Below, piece after piece: positions 17,290-25,791 of a DNA stretch of 64,000 bases. A program made the position numbers and the translations under genes. Numbering within the stretch: position 1 is the stretch's first letter; every line of letters begins with the position of its first letter. Under the pieces are notes generated by a model. It was not told the origin of the DNA and searched no databases. It saw only the letters and a program-made list of their open reading frames with translations. The stretch comes from Mesorhizobium sp. (GTDB taxonomy: Bacteria; Pseudomonadota; Alphaproteobacteria; Rhizobiales; Rhizobiaceae): the NCBI RefSeq assembly GCF_004963255.1, contig NZ_SUGA01000010.1, forward strand, positions 62,001 to 126,000, read 5' to 3'.

Positions 17290-17718
17290 TCACGTCGGCG
17301 GCTGCCAGCCCGGCTCGGCCAGCTCGAAGGCCGCGAAATCGAAGCCCGGCGCCACGGTGCAGCCGACCAGCGTCCATCCACCTAAGCTGCGCGCCGACTG
17401 CCACCAGCCGGCCGGCACGACGACCTGCGGCCGCTCGCCCGCGGCGAGGGCCGTGCCAAGCACCTGCTCGATGACCACGCCTGCGCCCTCCTCATGCATC
17501 GACAGCGCCAGCGGCGCGCCGGCATAAAAATGCCAGACCTCGGCGGCGTCCTTCACCCGATGCCATGCCGAAAGCTGACCTTGCTCGAGGAGGAAGTAGA
17601 TCGCGGTGGAATGACCCCGCGGGCCGCCGGCGGCGTCGCGAAACGTCTCGGCATACCAGCCGCCTTCCGGGTGCGGCGCGAGGCCAAGCGTGGCGATGAT
17701 CTCGGCGGCGCTGGTCAT
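17290..17718 (-). CDS. cupin domain protein, DUF985 (Cupin_5)
   Basis: A 142-residue single-domain cupin. It shows the DUF985 landmarks: APHPEGGWYAETFRD near the N-terminus, TAIYFLLEQGQLSAWHRV, EVWHFYAGAPL and PAGWWQSARS, then GCTVAPGFDF. The His and Glu residues in the WHRV/EVWHF region are the probable metal ligands. Enzymatic role is unknown; some relatives are predicted sugar epimerase-like or dioxygenase-like. It lies 42 nt downstream of gloB on the same strand and may be co-transcribed with it. Confidence 0.87.
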   Translation of the reverse strand: MTSAAEIIATLGLAPHPEGGWYAETFRDAAGGPRGHSTAIYFLLEQGQLSAWHRVKDAAEVWHFYAGAPLALSMHEEGAGVVIEQVLGTALAAGERPQVVVPAGWWQSARSLGGWTLVGCTVAPGFDFAAFELAEPGWQPPT

Positions 17719-17760
17719 TGGCGGTCTTTGGTTCGATGCATGTCGCTTTATGCGGTGGAG

Positions 17761-18534
17761 TTAGAAATTATCCTTGCGCTTGCGGATCTCGGCAAACACC
17801 TCGGCGTCGCCGGCTTTCTCCATGCCGAGATGCTTGCGGATCGCCGGATCGTGCCAGCGCAGGAACGGGTTGGTCGACAGTTCCTCGCCGATGGTCGTCG
17901 GCAGCGTCGGCTTGTTGTCGGCGCGCAGCGCCTCGATCCTCGCCGCGCGCTGTCTCAGCAACGGGTTGCCTGGGTCGACCGTCACCGCGAAGCGAGCGTT
18001 GGCAAGTGTGTATTCGTGGCCGCAATAGATGGCGGTTTCCGCCGGCAGCGCCGCCAGCTTCTTAAGCGATTCATACATAACCGGCGGCTTGCATTCGAAC
18101 AGGCGGCCGCAACCCAGCGCGAACAAAGTGTCGGCGGTGAAGGCCACTTTCGAGGCCGGCAGGTGGTAGGAGACGTGGCCGGCGGTATGGCCGGGCGTCT
18201 CGATGACCTCGATCCGTTCCTCGCCAAGGCGCACGACCGAGCCTTGGCCGACCGTCTCGTCGATGCCGGGAATCTTTGCCTTCTCGGCTTCCGGGCCGAT
18301 GATGCGCAGCTTGAAGTGCTCCTTGAGCGCCAGATTGGCCTCGACGTGATCGGCATGATGGTGGGTGGTGAGAATCAATGTCGGCGTCCAGCCGGTGCGC
18401 TTGATCGCCGCAAGGATCGGCGCTTCTTCCGGCGCGTCGATGATCGCCGTCTCGCCGCTTTTGGGATCGTGGACCAGCACGCCGAAATTGTCCGTGCGGC
18501 ACATGAACTGCTCGATCTCTACGGCCATAGGCAT
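17761..18534 (-). CDS. gloB: hydroxyacylglutathione hydrolase (glyoxalase II)
   Basis: A 257-residue metallo-beta-lactamase-fold enzyme that cleaves S-lactoylglutathione to lactate and glutathione, the second step of methylglyoxal detoxification. The metal motif THHHADH is at residues 57-63. Further ligands appear in TPGHTAGH and FTADTLF, and YCGHEYTLANARFA is the conserved glutathione-side region of GloB. The C-terminal helical extension that separates glyoxalase II from other lactamase-fold proteins is present (NPFLRWHDPAIRKHLG). Length is standard. Confidence 0.95.
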   Translation of the reverse strand: MPMAVEIEQFMCRTDNFGVLVHDPKSGETAIIDAPEEAPILAAIKRTGWTPTLILTTHHHADHVEANLALKEHFKLRIIGPEAEKAKIPGIDETVGQGSVVRLGEERIEVIETPGHTAGHVSYHLPASKVAFTADTLFALGCGRLFECKPPVMYESLKKLAALPAETAIYCGHEYTLANARFAVTVDPGNPLLRQRAARIEALRADNKPTLPTTIGEELSTNPFLRWHDPAIRKHLGMEKAGDAEVFAEIRKRKDNF

Positions 18535-18665
18535 CTTTCTCCATCTATCGCCGCAGACATAGGGCGGCCGGCCGCCGATGTCATCCGGGTTTATCGAACT
18601 TGGCGCGTTCGTCGAACTTGCCGCCTTTGTTGAACTTGGCAGGCTTCACGGCTACCGTCCCGCGC

Positions 18666-19442
18666 ATGCATTCGGACATCGTCGACCTGCGTTCCTTCTA
18701 CTCGTCCACGCTCGGGCGTCTCGCCGAGCGCTCAATCACCATGGCGCTGTCGTCCATCTGGGCAACCGTCCCCAACGAGCGGCTGGTCGGCCTCGGCTAC
18801 ACGCTGCCATGGCTGGAGCGCTTCGGCACCGATGCCGAGCGTGTCTTCGCTTTCATGCCGGCAACGCAGGGCGCTGTGGTATGGCCGGCGTCGGGACCGA
18901 CGGCGACGGCGCTGGTCTTCGACGAGGAACTGCCGCTGGTCGATTCCTGCATCGATCGCGTGCTCCTGGTGCATTCGCTCGAACACGCCGAAAACCCGCG
19001 CGAGACGCTGAACGAGATCTGGCGCGTGCTGTCGCCGGCGGGCAGAGTCGTCATCGTCGTGCCCAACCGGCGCGGCGTCTGGGCGCGCTTCGAGCACACG
19101 CCCTTCGGCAGCGGCCGGCCGTTCTCGCGCGGCCAGCTGACCGAGTTGCTGCGCGAGGCGAACTTCACCCCGGCGACGTGGAGCGATGCGCTGTTTTTCC
19201 CGCCGTCGCCGCGGCGTTTCATGATGCGGTTCCACAATGTGCTGGAGCGGGCCGGCCACCGGTTCTGGCCGATCTTTTCGGGCGTCATCGTCGTCGAGGC
19301 GCAGAAGCGGCTCTACCAGGGCGTGCCGGTCGCCCAGCGCGCCTCGCGCCGCGTCTTCGTGCCGGTCTTCTCGCCACAGGGCGCGACGCGGCTCGGACGC
19401 AAGGCGGCAGACGTCGCCGCCCGACGGGTGACGCGTTCGTGA
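18666..19442 (+). CDS. class I SAM-dependent methyltransferase
   Basis: A 258-residue protein with the post-motif region of Methyltransf_11-type enzymes: RVLLVHSLEHAENPRETLNE followed by IWRVLSPAGRVVIVVPNRRG. The canonical glycine-rich SAM loop is weak (around AFMPATQGAVVW), so the cofactor site diverges from the consensus. Similar proteins neighbour gloB in several rhizobia (recalled). The ATG at 18666 is preferred to a TTG at 18600, whose extra residues are repetitive. Divergent from gloB with about 130 bases between starts. Substrate unknown. Confidence 0.8.
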   Translation: MHSDIVDLRSFYSSTLGRLAERSITMALSSIWATVPNERLVGLGYTLPWLERFGTDAERVFAFMPATQGAVVWPASGPTATALVFDEELPLVDSCIDRVLLVHSLEHAENPRETLNEIWRVLSPAGRVVIVVPNRRGVWARFEHTPFGSGRPFSRGQLTELLREANFTPATWSDALFFPPSPRRFMMRFHNVLERAGHRFWPIFSGVIVVEAQKRLYQGVPVAQRASRRVFVPVFSPQGATRLGRKAADVAARRVTRS

Positions 19443-19543
19443 TCGGTATCGCGCCTTGTCCTTTACCCCCATCGCCACCCTATCTGAGGGAAAGCTTCGC
19501 GGCGCGGCTCCGTTGATCGCGCCCGAAATCAGGGATTTCCTTT

Positions 19544-21367
19544 ATGGCTGACCAAATGGACTACAAGCCAGGCGCCGAGCAGGCTGCGTTCTCGATCGAG
19601 ACCAGCAGCCTTTCCGACCAGCTGGCCACGATACGCATGGCGCTGAAGACCTCGCCGGTGCGCCGGCCGCTTGCCTGGGTCAGCGTCGGCATCGTCGCCG
19701 TCATCATCGCGACCTCGATCGGGCAGGTTCTGCTCAACCGATGGAACCAGCCTTTCTACGATGCGCTGGCGCGGCGCGACCTCGGGGGCTTCCTGCACCA
19801 ACTGATGATCTTTGCGGAAATCGCCGGCAGCCTGCTGGTGCTCAATATCGGCCAGACCTGGCTCAACCAGATGATCCGGCTAAGGCTGCGCGAGGCGCTG
19901 ACGCTCGACCTCATCGATGAATGGATGGCGCCGGCCCGGGCCTTCCGGCTCGCCCATGCCGGCGCCATCGGCGTCAATCCCGATCAGCGCATGCAGCAGG
20001 ATGCCGCCCATCTGTCGGATCTGTCGACCGACCTTGGCGTCGGCCTATTGCAGTCCTTCATCCTGCTGGCGTCCTTCATCGGTGTGCTCTGGCAGCTCTC
20101 TTCCGGCTTCGTCTTCCATATCGGCGGCCATTCGATCACCATACCGGGCTACATGGTCTGGGCAGCGGTCCTCTATGCCGGCATCGCGTCCTGGCTGAGC
20201 TGGCTGGTGGGCCGGCCGCTGATACGCTTCAACAGCGACCGCTACACCCGCGAGGCGGAGCTGCGCTCGTCGATGGTCCGGGTCAACGAGAATGTCGATG
20301 CGATCGCCCTGGCCCATGGCGAGGCCGATGCGAGGCGCCAGCTGGAGCTCGACCTCGGCACCGTGCTTGGCGCCATGCGGCGTATCTACAGCGCCCAGAT
20401 CAACCTTTCCTGGGTCACCGATGCCTATGGCTGGATCACCGTGGTAGCCCCGATCCTCGTGGCCGCGCCCGTCTATTTCGCGGGCGACATCAGCTTCGGC
20501 GGGCTGATGATGGCGGTGGGCGCCTTCAACCAGGTGAATTCCTCGCTGCGCTGGTTCATCAACAATATCGGCGCCATCGCCGACTGGCGGGCAACGCTGA
20601 TGCGCGTCGCCGACTTCCGCATCGCGCTTGGCGAAACGGACATCCTGCACGACAAGGAAAAGCGAATCGAGGTCGGCGAGAATCCGGACGGCAAGCTGAC
20701 ATTCGATGAGCTCGAAGTCGCCTCGCCCGACGGCTGCACCAGGCTTGCCGAGACGAGCGTCGAAGTCCATCCGGGCGAGCATGTCATGATCACCGGTGAT
20801 CCGCGCGCCGGCAAGACGCTGTTCTTCCGCGCCCTTGCCGGCCTGTGGCCCTGGGGAGGGGGCCGCATCGGCATGCCCGACGGGGAGAAGCCGTTCTTCG
20901 TACCGCGCACGCCTTATTTCCCGCTCGGCTCGCTGCGCGATGTGCTGAACCACGCCGAGGGCGTCAAGATCGACGATGCCGAGATCAAGGCCGTGCTCGG
21001 CGAGGTCGGGCTGGAGCGCCTGTCGTCCCAGCTCGATCGTTCGGCGCGCTGGGAGCGTGAGCTGGCGGACGACGAGCAGCGCCTGCTGGCTTTTGCCCGG
21101 CTGGCGCTGCGGAAGCCGAAATGGGTCATCATCGACGAGGCGCTGGATACGTTGGACGGCGCGACGCTGCGGCGCGTGCTGGCGATGCTGCAGGCCAGGC
21201 TCCCGGATGCAGCAATCCTCAATATCGGGCGCGGCCTGCACAACAACCAGTTCTTCCCGCGGGCCTTCACCATCGTCAAGGACGTCTGCGGCCCGGCGCT
21301 CAAGCCTGCGCGCGTGCGCGCCGGGGCGATCGAACCGCCGCCCCAGGCGGCGCGCCGCAAGAAATAG
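19544..21367 (+). CDS. SbmA/BacA-like ABC transporter (fused permease-ATPase, BclA/YddA type)
   Basis: A 607-residue fusion: an N-terminal transmembrane domain of the SbmA_BacA/ABC_membrane_2 type (LNRWNQPFYDALARRDLGGF, then LNIGQTWLNQMIRLRLREAL) and a C-terminal ATPase. The Walker A motif GDPRAGKT is at about 417-424 and Walker B WVIIDEA at about 526-532. The signature is unusual: LADDEQ replaces the family LSLGEQ or LSGGQ. Proteins of this build include BclA of Bradyrhizobium, which imports antimicrobial and nodule cysteine-rich peptides. The substrate here is inferred only from family. DUF1194 follows 58 nt downstream. Confidence 0.87.
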   Translation: MADQMDYKPGAEQAAFSIETSSLSDQLATIRMALKTSPVRRPLAWVSVGIVAVIIATSIGQVLLNRWNQPFYDALARRDLGGFLHQLMIFAEIAGSLLVLNIGQTWLNQMIRLRLREALTLDLIDEWMAPARAFRLAHAGAIGVNPDQRMQQDAAHLSDLSTDLGVGLLQSFILLASFIGVLWQLSSGFVFHIGGHSITIPGYMVWAAVLYAGIASWLSWLVGRPLIRFNSDRYTREAELRSSMVRVNENVDAIALAHGEADARRQLELDLGTVLGAMRRIYSAQINLSWVTDAYGWITVVAPILVAAPVYFAGDISFGGLMMAVGAFNQVNSSLRWFINNIGAIADWRATLMRVADFRIALGETDILHDKEKRIEVGENPDGKLTFDELEVASPDGCTRLAETSVEVHPGEHVMITGDPRAGKTLFFRALAGLWPWGGGRIGMPDGEKPFFVPRTPYFPLGSLRDVLNHAEGVKIDDAEIKAVLGEVGLERLSSQLDRSARWERELADDEQRLLAFARLALRKPKWVIIDEALDTLDGATLRRVLAMLQARLPDAAILNIGRGLHNNQFFPRAFTIVKDVCGPALKPARVRAGAIEPPPQAARRKK

Positions 21368-21425
21368 CTTTATTTTGCCGCGATCGCCGGGAAGAATCGC
21401 CGGCGTCGACAGAACGCCTGCAGCC

Positions 21426-22226
21426 ATGCTCGAGATGCTCAGCCTGCTTGCCTGTTTCGCCTGCGCCGAGGCGGCTTCGTTGCCCGTGCCTGACGGCGGC
21501 ACGCCGGTCGATGTGGAGCTGGTGCTTGCCGTCGACATCTCGCAGTCGATGGATGAGGAGGAATTCGCGCTGCAGCGCGCCGGTTATGTCGAGGCGCTGC
21601 GCCATCGCGATTTCATCAACGCGGTGCGCTCGGGGACGCACGGGCGCATCGCGCTTGCCTATTTCGAATGGGCAGGTGTGGTGCGCGACGACGGCGTCAT
21701 CGCCTGGCAGGTCATTGACGGCGAGGACAGCGCCGACGCCTTCGCCGACAAGATCGCCGCCCGGCCGTTCCGGAGCTTTCGCGGCACCTCGATCTCGGGC
21801 GCGCTGGGCTTCGGCACCGGGCTCCTTGAGAAAAGCGCCTTTTCGGCGCCCCGCCGCGTCATCGACATATCGGGCGACGGTCCCAACAATACCGGACGGC
21901 CCGTCGCCGCGATCCGCGATGCCGCCATTGCCGAGGGTATCGTCATCAACGGCCTGCCCATACTCATCAGGCCGTCGCCGAGCGTCAGCCGCCTCGACCG
22001 ATACTATGCCGATTGCGTGACCGGAGGAGACGGTTCCTTCGTGCTGCCGATCTATGCGGCGTCCGACTTCTCGACCGCCATCCGCCGCAAGCTGATCCAG
22101 GAGGTGAGCGGCCTCACCGACGCCAGATCCGTTCGCGTCCAGGATGCGGCGCCCGTCGATTGCCTGCTGGGCGAGCGCCTGCGGCAGCGGTTCTCCGATC
22201 CCTATTTCCCGGAACTCGACAGATAA
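21426..22226 (+). CDS. DUF1194 VWA domain protein, exported
   Basis: A 266-residue protein with a short signal peptide (MLEMLSLLACFACAEAASLP) and a von Willebrand A fold. The MIDAS motif DISQS lies near residue 37, followed by the DUF1194 pattern MDEEEFALQRAGYVEALRH, then FRGTSISGALGFG and DISGDGPNNTGRP. DUF1194 proteins are periplasmic, of unknown function. The gene starts 58 nt after the BclA-like ABC gene on the same strand and could share its transcript. It converges with the glycosyltransferase gene. Confidence 0.88.
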   Translation: MLEMLSLLACFACAEAASLPVPDGGTPVDVELVLAVDISQSMDEEEFALQRAGYVEALRHRDFINAVRSGTHGRIALAYFEWAGVVRDDGVIAWQVIDGEDSADAFADKIAARPFRSFRGTSISGALGFGTGLLEKSAFSAPRRVIDISGDGPNNTGRPVAAIRDAAIAEGIVINGLPILIRPSPSVSRLDRYYADCVTGGDGSFVLPIYAASDFSTAIRRKLIQEVSGLTDARSVRVQDAAPVDCLLGERLRQRFSDPYFPELDR

Positions 22227-22240
22227 GATAGAGGTCCGCC

Positions 22241-23170
22241 TCAGACCGCGCGGGCGCCGTATTTGGCGCGGAACTCATCATAACAGTCGCGGCGCCAGCG
22301 CCGGCCGACGACATAGCCGCGCAGCAGCTGCGGCAGCGAATAGCCGAGCGCGTTTGACGAGCGGTTGGCAAGGTAGCCGGAAAAGGCCTGCTGCAGCCGG
22401 CCCTTCAATGTGTCGGCGATGATCTGGCGAGCGATCATAAAGGGCGGGACATCGGGATAGCGGTCGGCGATATAGGGATGCTTGTCGATCAGGTTGGCAT
22501 AGGCCGCGACATAGCCGTCGCGCCGGCGGGAGATCGAGTTCTCCGAATTGTACTTCTTCCAGTCGATGTCTTCGGACAGCTGGGCGCCACCGCGGTGGGC
22601 AAAGCGCAGCAGAAGGTCGAGATCCTGCATGCGCGTGATGTCGCTGTCATAGCCGCCGATCGCCAGCAGCGATTCGTGCCTGGCCGTGATTGCCGAGCCG
22701 GCGATGAAAATAGTCTGCGAGACAAGGGCGCGCTGCAGCGCGCTCTTATCAAGAAAGGTTTCGCGGTTGATGCATTTGGTGCTGCGGCTGCCCTTCAGCG
22801 ACAAGAAGGAGCTGATCAGGACTTCGAGTGAGGGACTCTGGTCGAAGCGCGCCAGCGTCCGCTCCAGCCGGTCCGGCAGAAAGACATCGTCCGAATCGAG
22901 GAAAGTCACCACGGGCGCCCGCGCGCGCTCGATGCCCGCGTTGCGGGCGGCATTGGCGCCGCGCCATTTGGCGCCGACATAGATCAGCCTCGGGTCGCGG
23001 ATCTCGGCCAGCGCGGCGGCCGTCCCGTCGGCCGAACCATCGTCGACCACGATGTGCTCGAAGCGGGTAAGTGTCTGCGCCAGAACGCTTTTCACCGCGC
23101 GTACGACCTGACTGCGCCGGTTGTGGGTCGGCGTGATCACTGAGATCAGCGGAACGTCCTGGTTCGACAT
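22241..23170 (-). CDS. family 2 glycosyltransferase
   Basis: A 309-residue GT-A enzyme. The N-terminal nucleotide-sugar fold shows ISVITPTHNRRSQVVRAVKS, VVDDGSADGT near residues 41-48 and the FLDSDDVF metal-binding motif near 90-97. The C-terminal 100 residues are variable and probably set acceptor choice. No membrane helix is evident, so it acts at the cytoplasmic face. It stands alone between convergent DUF1194 and the met operon, with a 258-base spacer upstream that shows no obvious gene. Likely role is in surface polysaccharide synthesis, but the sugar is unknown. Confidence 0.87.
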   Translation of the reverse strand: MSNQDVPLISVITPTHNRRSQVVRAVKSVLAQTLTRFEHIVVDDGSADGTAAALAEIRDPRLIYVGAKWRGANAARNAGIERARAPVVTFLDSDDVFLPDRLERTLARFDQSPSLEVLISSFLSLKGSRSTKCINRETFLDKSALQRALVSQTIFIAGSAITARHESLLAIGGYDSDITRMQDLDLLLRFAHRGGAQLSEDIDWKKYNSENSISRRRDGYVAAYANLIDKHPYIADRYPDVPPFMIARQIIADTLKGRLQQAFSGYLANRSSNALGYSLPQLLRGYVVGRRWRRDCYDEFRAKYGARAV

Positions 23171-23428
23171 CGGGCTGCCACCGGTCGGATATGGCGCGTG
23201 TCGGATGGGTTTGATGGCTATGTTCTTGTCCCACCTGTGATTTGCGGTCGACGCTACAAAAAAGCCACCTTTGTGTCACGCCGAGCCGGCCGAGAAATGC
23301 GAAACGGGGGGCTTTTCCGCAACGTTGCGGTTTGATGGCAACACAATCGGGCTTCCGGTCCGCGGAGGCCGTCCGCCGACAAGAGCCGGCGGTGAGAATC
23401 ATGCGCTCATGGAACCGACCGCGCGGCG

Positions 23429-24043
23429 TCAGCGTCTGAGCAGAAACACCGCTTGCTGGCCGAAGAAGTTCCAGAACCACCACGGCATCGACAGGCCGAT
23501 CTTCTGGCCGTTGGCGTCGAGCGCGGTCGCCTTCTCGACGGTCGCGCCGAGCTCTTCGCACAGGTTGACGAAGTCGCGGATGGTGCAGAAGTGGATATTG
23601 GGCGTGTCGTACCAGGAATAGGGCAGGTGCTTGGTGACCGGCATCCTGCCTTTGATCAGCAGCGAGAAGCGCACGCGCCAATGGCCGAAATTGGGGAAGG
23701 AGACGATGGCGCGGTTGCCGATCCGAAGCAGCTCATCGAGCACCACCTTCGGGTTGCGCGTCGCCTGCAGCGTCTGCGACAGCACGACGAAGTCGAAGCC
23801 CTTGTCGGCATAGAATTTCAGATCCGTGTCGGCGTCGCCCTGGATGACGGAGAGCCCGCGCGCCACGCATTCGTTAACGCCGCGCTGTGACAGTTCCAGC
23901 CCGCGGCCATCGACCTGCTTGGTCTCCTGCAACAGTTCCAGAAGCAAGCCGTCGCCTGAGCCGACGTCGAGGACGCGCGACTTGGCCGGAATGAGATCGG
24001 TGACGACTTCGAGGTCGACACGCTGGGCGCGGTTGACGCTCAT
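23429..24043 (-). CDS. metW: methionine biosynthesis protein MetW
   Basis: A 204-residue SAM-fold protein with the glycine-rich loop DVGSGDG at residues 26-32 and the MetW-specific motifs [11 protein letters not shown] and [13 protein letters not shown]. MetW partners MetX in alpha- and betaproteobacteria and is needed for full homoserine acyltransferase activity. Its start overlaps the metX stop (ATGA), so the pair is translationally coupled and under the same SAM-II riboswitch. Confidence 0.96.
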   Translation of the reverse strand: MSVNRAQRVDLEVVTDLIPAKSRVLDVGSGDGLLLELLQETKQVDGRGLELSQRGVNECVARGLSVIQGDADTDLKFYADKGFDFVVLSQTLQATRNPKVVLDELLRIGNRAIVSFPNFGHWRVRFSLLIKGRMPVTKHLPYSWYDTPNIHFCTIRDFVNLCEELGATVEKATALDANGQKIGLSMPWWFWNFFGQQAVFLLRR

Positions 24044-25209
24044 AGGCTGAGCCCCCTTGCGCGTGCTGCCGAACCGATGAAGCCGTTGATGGCCGCGAAC
24101 AGCTCCGGCTCGTCGAGCAGGAAAGCGTCGTGGCCGCGATCCGTCTCGATCTCGACGAAGGAGACGGAAGCGCCCGCCGCGTTCAAGGCATGCACGATCG
24201 AGCGGCTCTCTTCGGTCGGGAACAGCCAGTCGCTGGTGAAGGAAACCAGGCAGAAGCGCGTCCTGGTGCCGGCGAAGGCATCGGCGAGGCGCCCGCCGTG
24301 ATCGGCGGCAAGGTCGAAATAGTCCATCGCGCGGGTCAGATAGAGATAGGAATTGGCGTCGAAGCGGTCGACGAAGGTCATGCCCTGGTGGCGCAGATAG
24401 CTTTCGATCTGGAAATCGGCGTCGAAGCCGAAGGTGAGCGCCTCGCGGTCCTGCAGGTTGCGGCCGAACTTGCGGTGGAGCGCGGCTTCCGAAAGATAGG
24501 TGATATGGGCGGCCATGCGCGCGACTGCGAGCCCCTTTTCCGGCCGCTTGCCGAACTCGAGATATTTGCCGCCATGCCAGTCCGGATCGGCCATGACCGC
24601 CTGCCGGCCGACCTCGTGGAAGGCGATGTTCTGCGAGGAATGGCGAGCGCCGGTGGCGATCGGCAGTGCCGAGAAGACCCGCTCCGGATAGCTCGCCGCC
24701 CATTCCAGCACCTGCATGCCGCCCATCGAGCCGCCGAGAACGCAAAACAGCTTTTCGATGCCGAAATGATCGACCAGCATCGCCTGCGCGCGCACCATGT
24801 CGCGTATGGTGATGATCGGCAGGTCGAGGCCGTAAGGCTTGCCGGTCGCTGGGTTGGTCGAGGCCGGGCCGGTCGAGCCGAGGCAGCCGCCGATGACGTT
24901 TGCGCAGATGACGAAGAAGCGGTTGGTGTCGATGATCCTGCTGGGACCGATCAGCACTTCCCACCAGCCCGGCTTGCCGGTCACCGGATTGGTGTTGGCG
25001 ACGTGCTGGTCGCCAGTCAGCGCATGGCAGACGAGGATGGCGTTGGAGCGCGCGTCGTTCAAGCTGCCGTAGGTCTGATAGGCGATCTGGAAAGGCGAGA
25101 GCAGCGTGCCGGCGTCGAGCTTCAACGGCTTGTCGGGGCCGAACTGCAGCACCGGGCTCGACGGATGGTCGGCCTCGTCGTTGGTTCTTGCAGCGCGCTG
25201 AGCGGCCAT
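24040..25209 (-). CDS. metX: homoserine O-acetyl/succinyltransferase
   Basis: A 389-residue alpha/beta hydrolase-fold acyltransferase that activates homoserine for methionine synthesis. The nucleophile motif GGSMGGMQ centres on Ser161; the remaining triad lies in FTSDWLFP and [10 protein letters not shown]. Start choice: ATG at 25209 has a GAGGA site 5 nt upstream, whereas longer readings up to 25296 run into the riboswitch terminator stem and cannot be right. Other in-frame ATGs at 25221 and 25233 are possible. The enzyme may use acetyl- or succinyl-CoA; alphaproteobacterial MetX proteins vary. Confidence 0.95.
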   Translation of the reverse strand: MAAQRAARTNDEADHPSSPVLQFGPDKPLKLDAGTLLSPFQIAYQTYGSLNDARSNAILVCHALTGDQHVANTNPVTGKPGWWEVLIGPSRIIDTNRFFVICANVIGGCLGSTGPASTNPATGKPYGLDLPIITIRDMVRAQAMLVDHFGIEKLFCVLGGSMGGMQVLEWAASYPERVFSALPIATGARHSSQNIAFHEVGRQAVMADPDWHGGKYLEFGKRPEKGLAVARMAAHITYLSEAALHRKFGRNLQDREALTFGFDADFQIESYLRHQGMTFVDRFDANSYLYLTRAMDYFDLAADHGGRLADAFAGTRTRFCLVSFTSDWLFPTEESRSIVHALNAAGASVSFVEIETDRGHDAFLLDEPELFAAINGFIGSAARARGLSL

Positions 25210-25273
25210 GTCCGTCCTCATCCTGTCCCGCATCTGTCCGACACGATGCGGTGTCCGGCCGGCGGCGGACAAC

Positions 25274-25304
25274 AAAAAACCGGCTTGCCGTCGCAAAGCC
25301 GGTT
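25274..25304 (-). terminator. intrinsic terminator of the SAM-II expression platform
   Basis: On the minus strand AACCGGCTT and AAGCCGGTT form a perfect 9-bp stem with a 9-nt loop, ending in TTTTTT. It lies 15 nt downstream of the SAM-II aptamer and before the metX start codon, the right place for a transcription-termination switch. Confidence 0.85.
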
Positions 25305-25319
25305 ACAGGTTGCAAACGG

Positions 25320-25374
25320 CCCTTTAGCGAGTTGTTTAACGTGGCTGCAAGCCGACCGGCCAAATCACCACGGA
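25320..25374 (-). promoter_or_regulatory. SAM-II riboswitch (metA motif)
   Basis: The minus strand reads CGTGGTGATTTGGCC, a spacer, CTTGCAGCCACGTTAAA, then CGCTAAAGGG. This matches the SAM-II architecture: P1 CGUGG/CCACG, the conserved UGAUUU stretch, and a 3' GCUAAA-type segment that forms the pseudoknot around SAM. SAM-II typically controls metA/metX in alphaproteobacteria, as here. A terminator follows directly. High SAM should favour termination and shut off metX-metW. Confidence 0.9.
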
Positions 25375-25385
25375 AGTTCATAGCT

Positions 25386-25414
25386 CTTCTACGTCTGCGT
25401 TATGCGAACGTCAA
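25386..25414 (-). promoter_or_regulatory. sigma-70-type promoter for metX-metW
   Basis: TTGACG (25414-25409) and TAGAAG (25391-25386) are 17 nt apart on the minus strand. Initiation would fall near 25379, a few bases before the first base of the SAM-II aptamer, which is the spacing expected of a riboswitch leader. Confidence 0.6.
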
Positions 25415-25442
25415 CGGCGGTGTTCCGGTGAACCCATCTTGC

Positions 25443-25461
25443 GTAATTTATGTAGATTACA
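25443..25461. promoter_or_regulatory. AT-rich inverted repeat, candidate operator of the Phd/PemK-like pair
   Basis: GTAAT and ATTAC are arranged as an inverted repeat around 8 bases, and TGTAGATTACA nested in it is itself palindromic. The region is far richer in A and T than its surroundings and lies about 75 bases upstream of the antitoxin start. Phd/YefM antitoxins usually repress their own promoters through such palindromes. Confidence 0.4.
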
Positions 25462-25536
25462 CATATTGCGTGACAGATAACGGTTCGATCTGTTTCACTC
25501 ACTTCACCGGCTCTTTTTTATCGGATGGAGGCAGAT

Positions 25537-25791
25537 ATGCCACGCAACACCGCGGTTCCGGCAAGTGACTTCGCCCGAAATTTTGCGAAATATCAGGACG
25601 AAGCCATCGCCAAGAAAGTCATCAACGTGACCAGTCATGGCCGGATTGTCGGAGCGTATCTCTCTGCCGCCGAGTTCGCGCACTACGAATTGCTGAAGCG
25701 CCGGGAGCGCGAAATCCTGACCGTGGGCGATCTCGATGAGGACACGATCGCCTCCATCGAATCTGCCGAATATGGCGTGGAACCGAAGTGA
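25537..25791 (+). CDS. Phd/YefM family antitoxin
   Basis: An 84-residue protein with the Phd/YefM fold pattern: PASDFARNFAKYQDEAIAKK, then VTSHGRIVGAYLSAAEFAHY. The N-terminal part should dimerise and bind operator DNA; the acidic C-terminal tail (DLDEDTIASIESAEYG) should wrap and neutralise the toxin. A GGAGG ribosome site precedes the ATG at 25537. Its stop overlaps the toxin GTG start, ensuring that antitoxin is made first, as in typical type II modules. Confidence 0.88.
   Translation: MPRNTAVPASDFARNFAKYQDEAIAKKVINVTSHGRIVGAYLSAAEFAHYELLKRREREILTVGDLDEDTIASIESAEYGVEPK

Noticed and set aside
24044..25381. An upstream extension of metW giving a 650-residue reading
   Set aside because: The extra part is an out-of-frame copy of metX and crosses the riboswitch; MetW begins at 24043.
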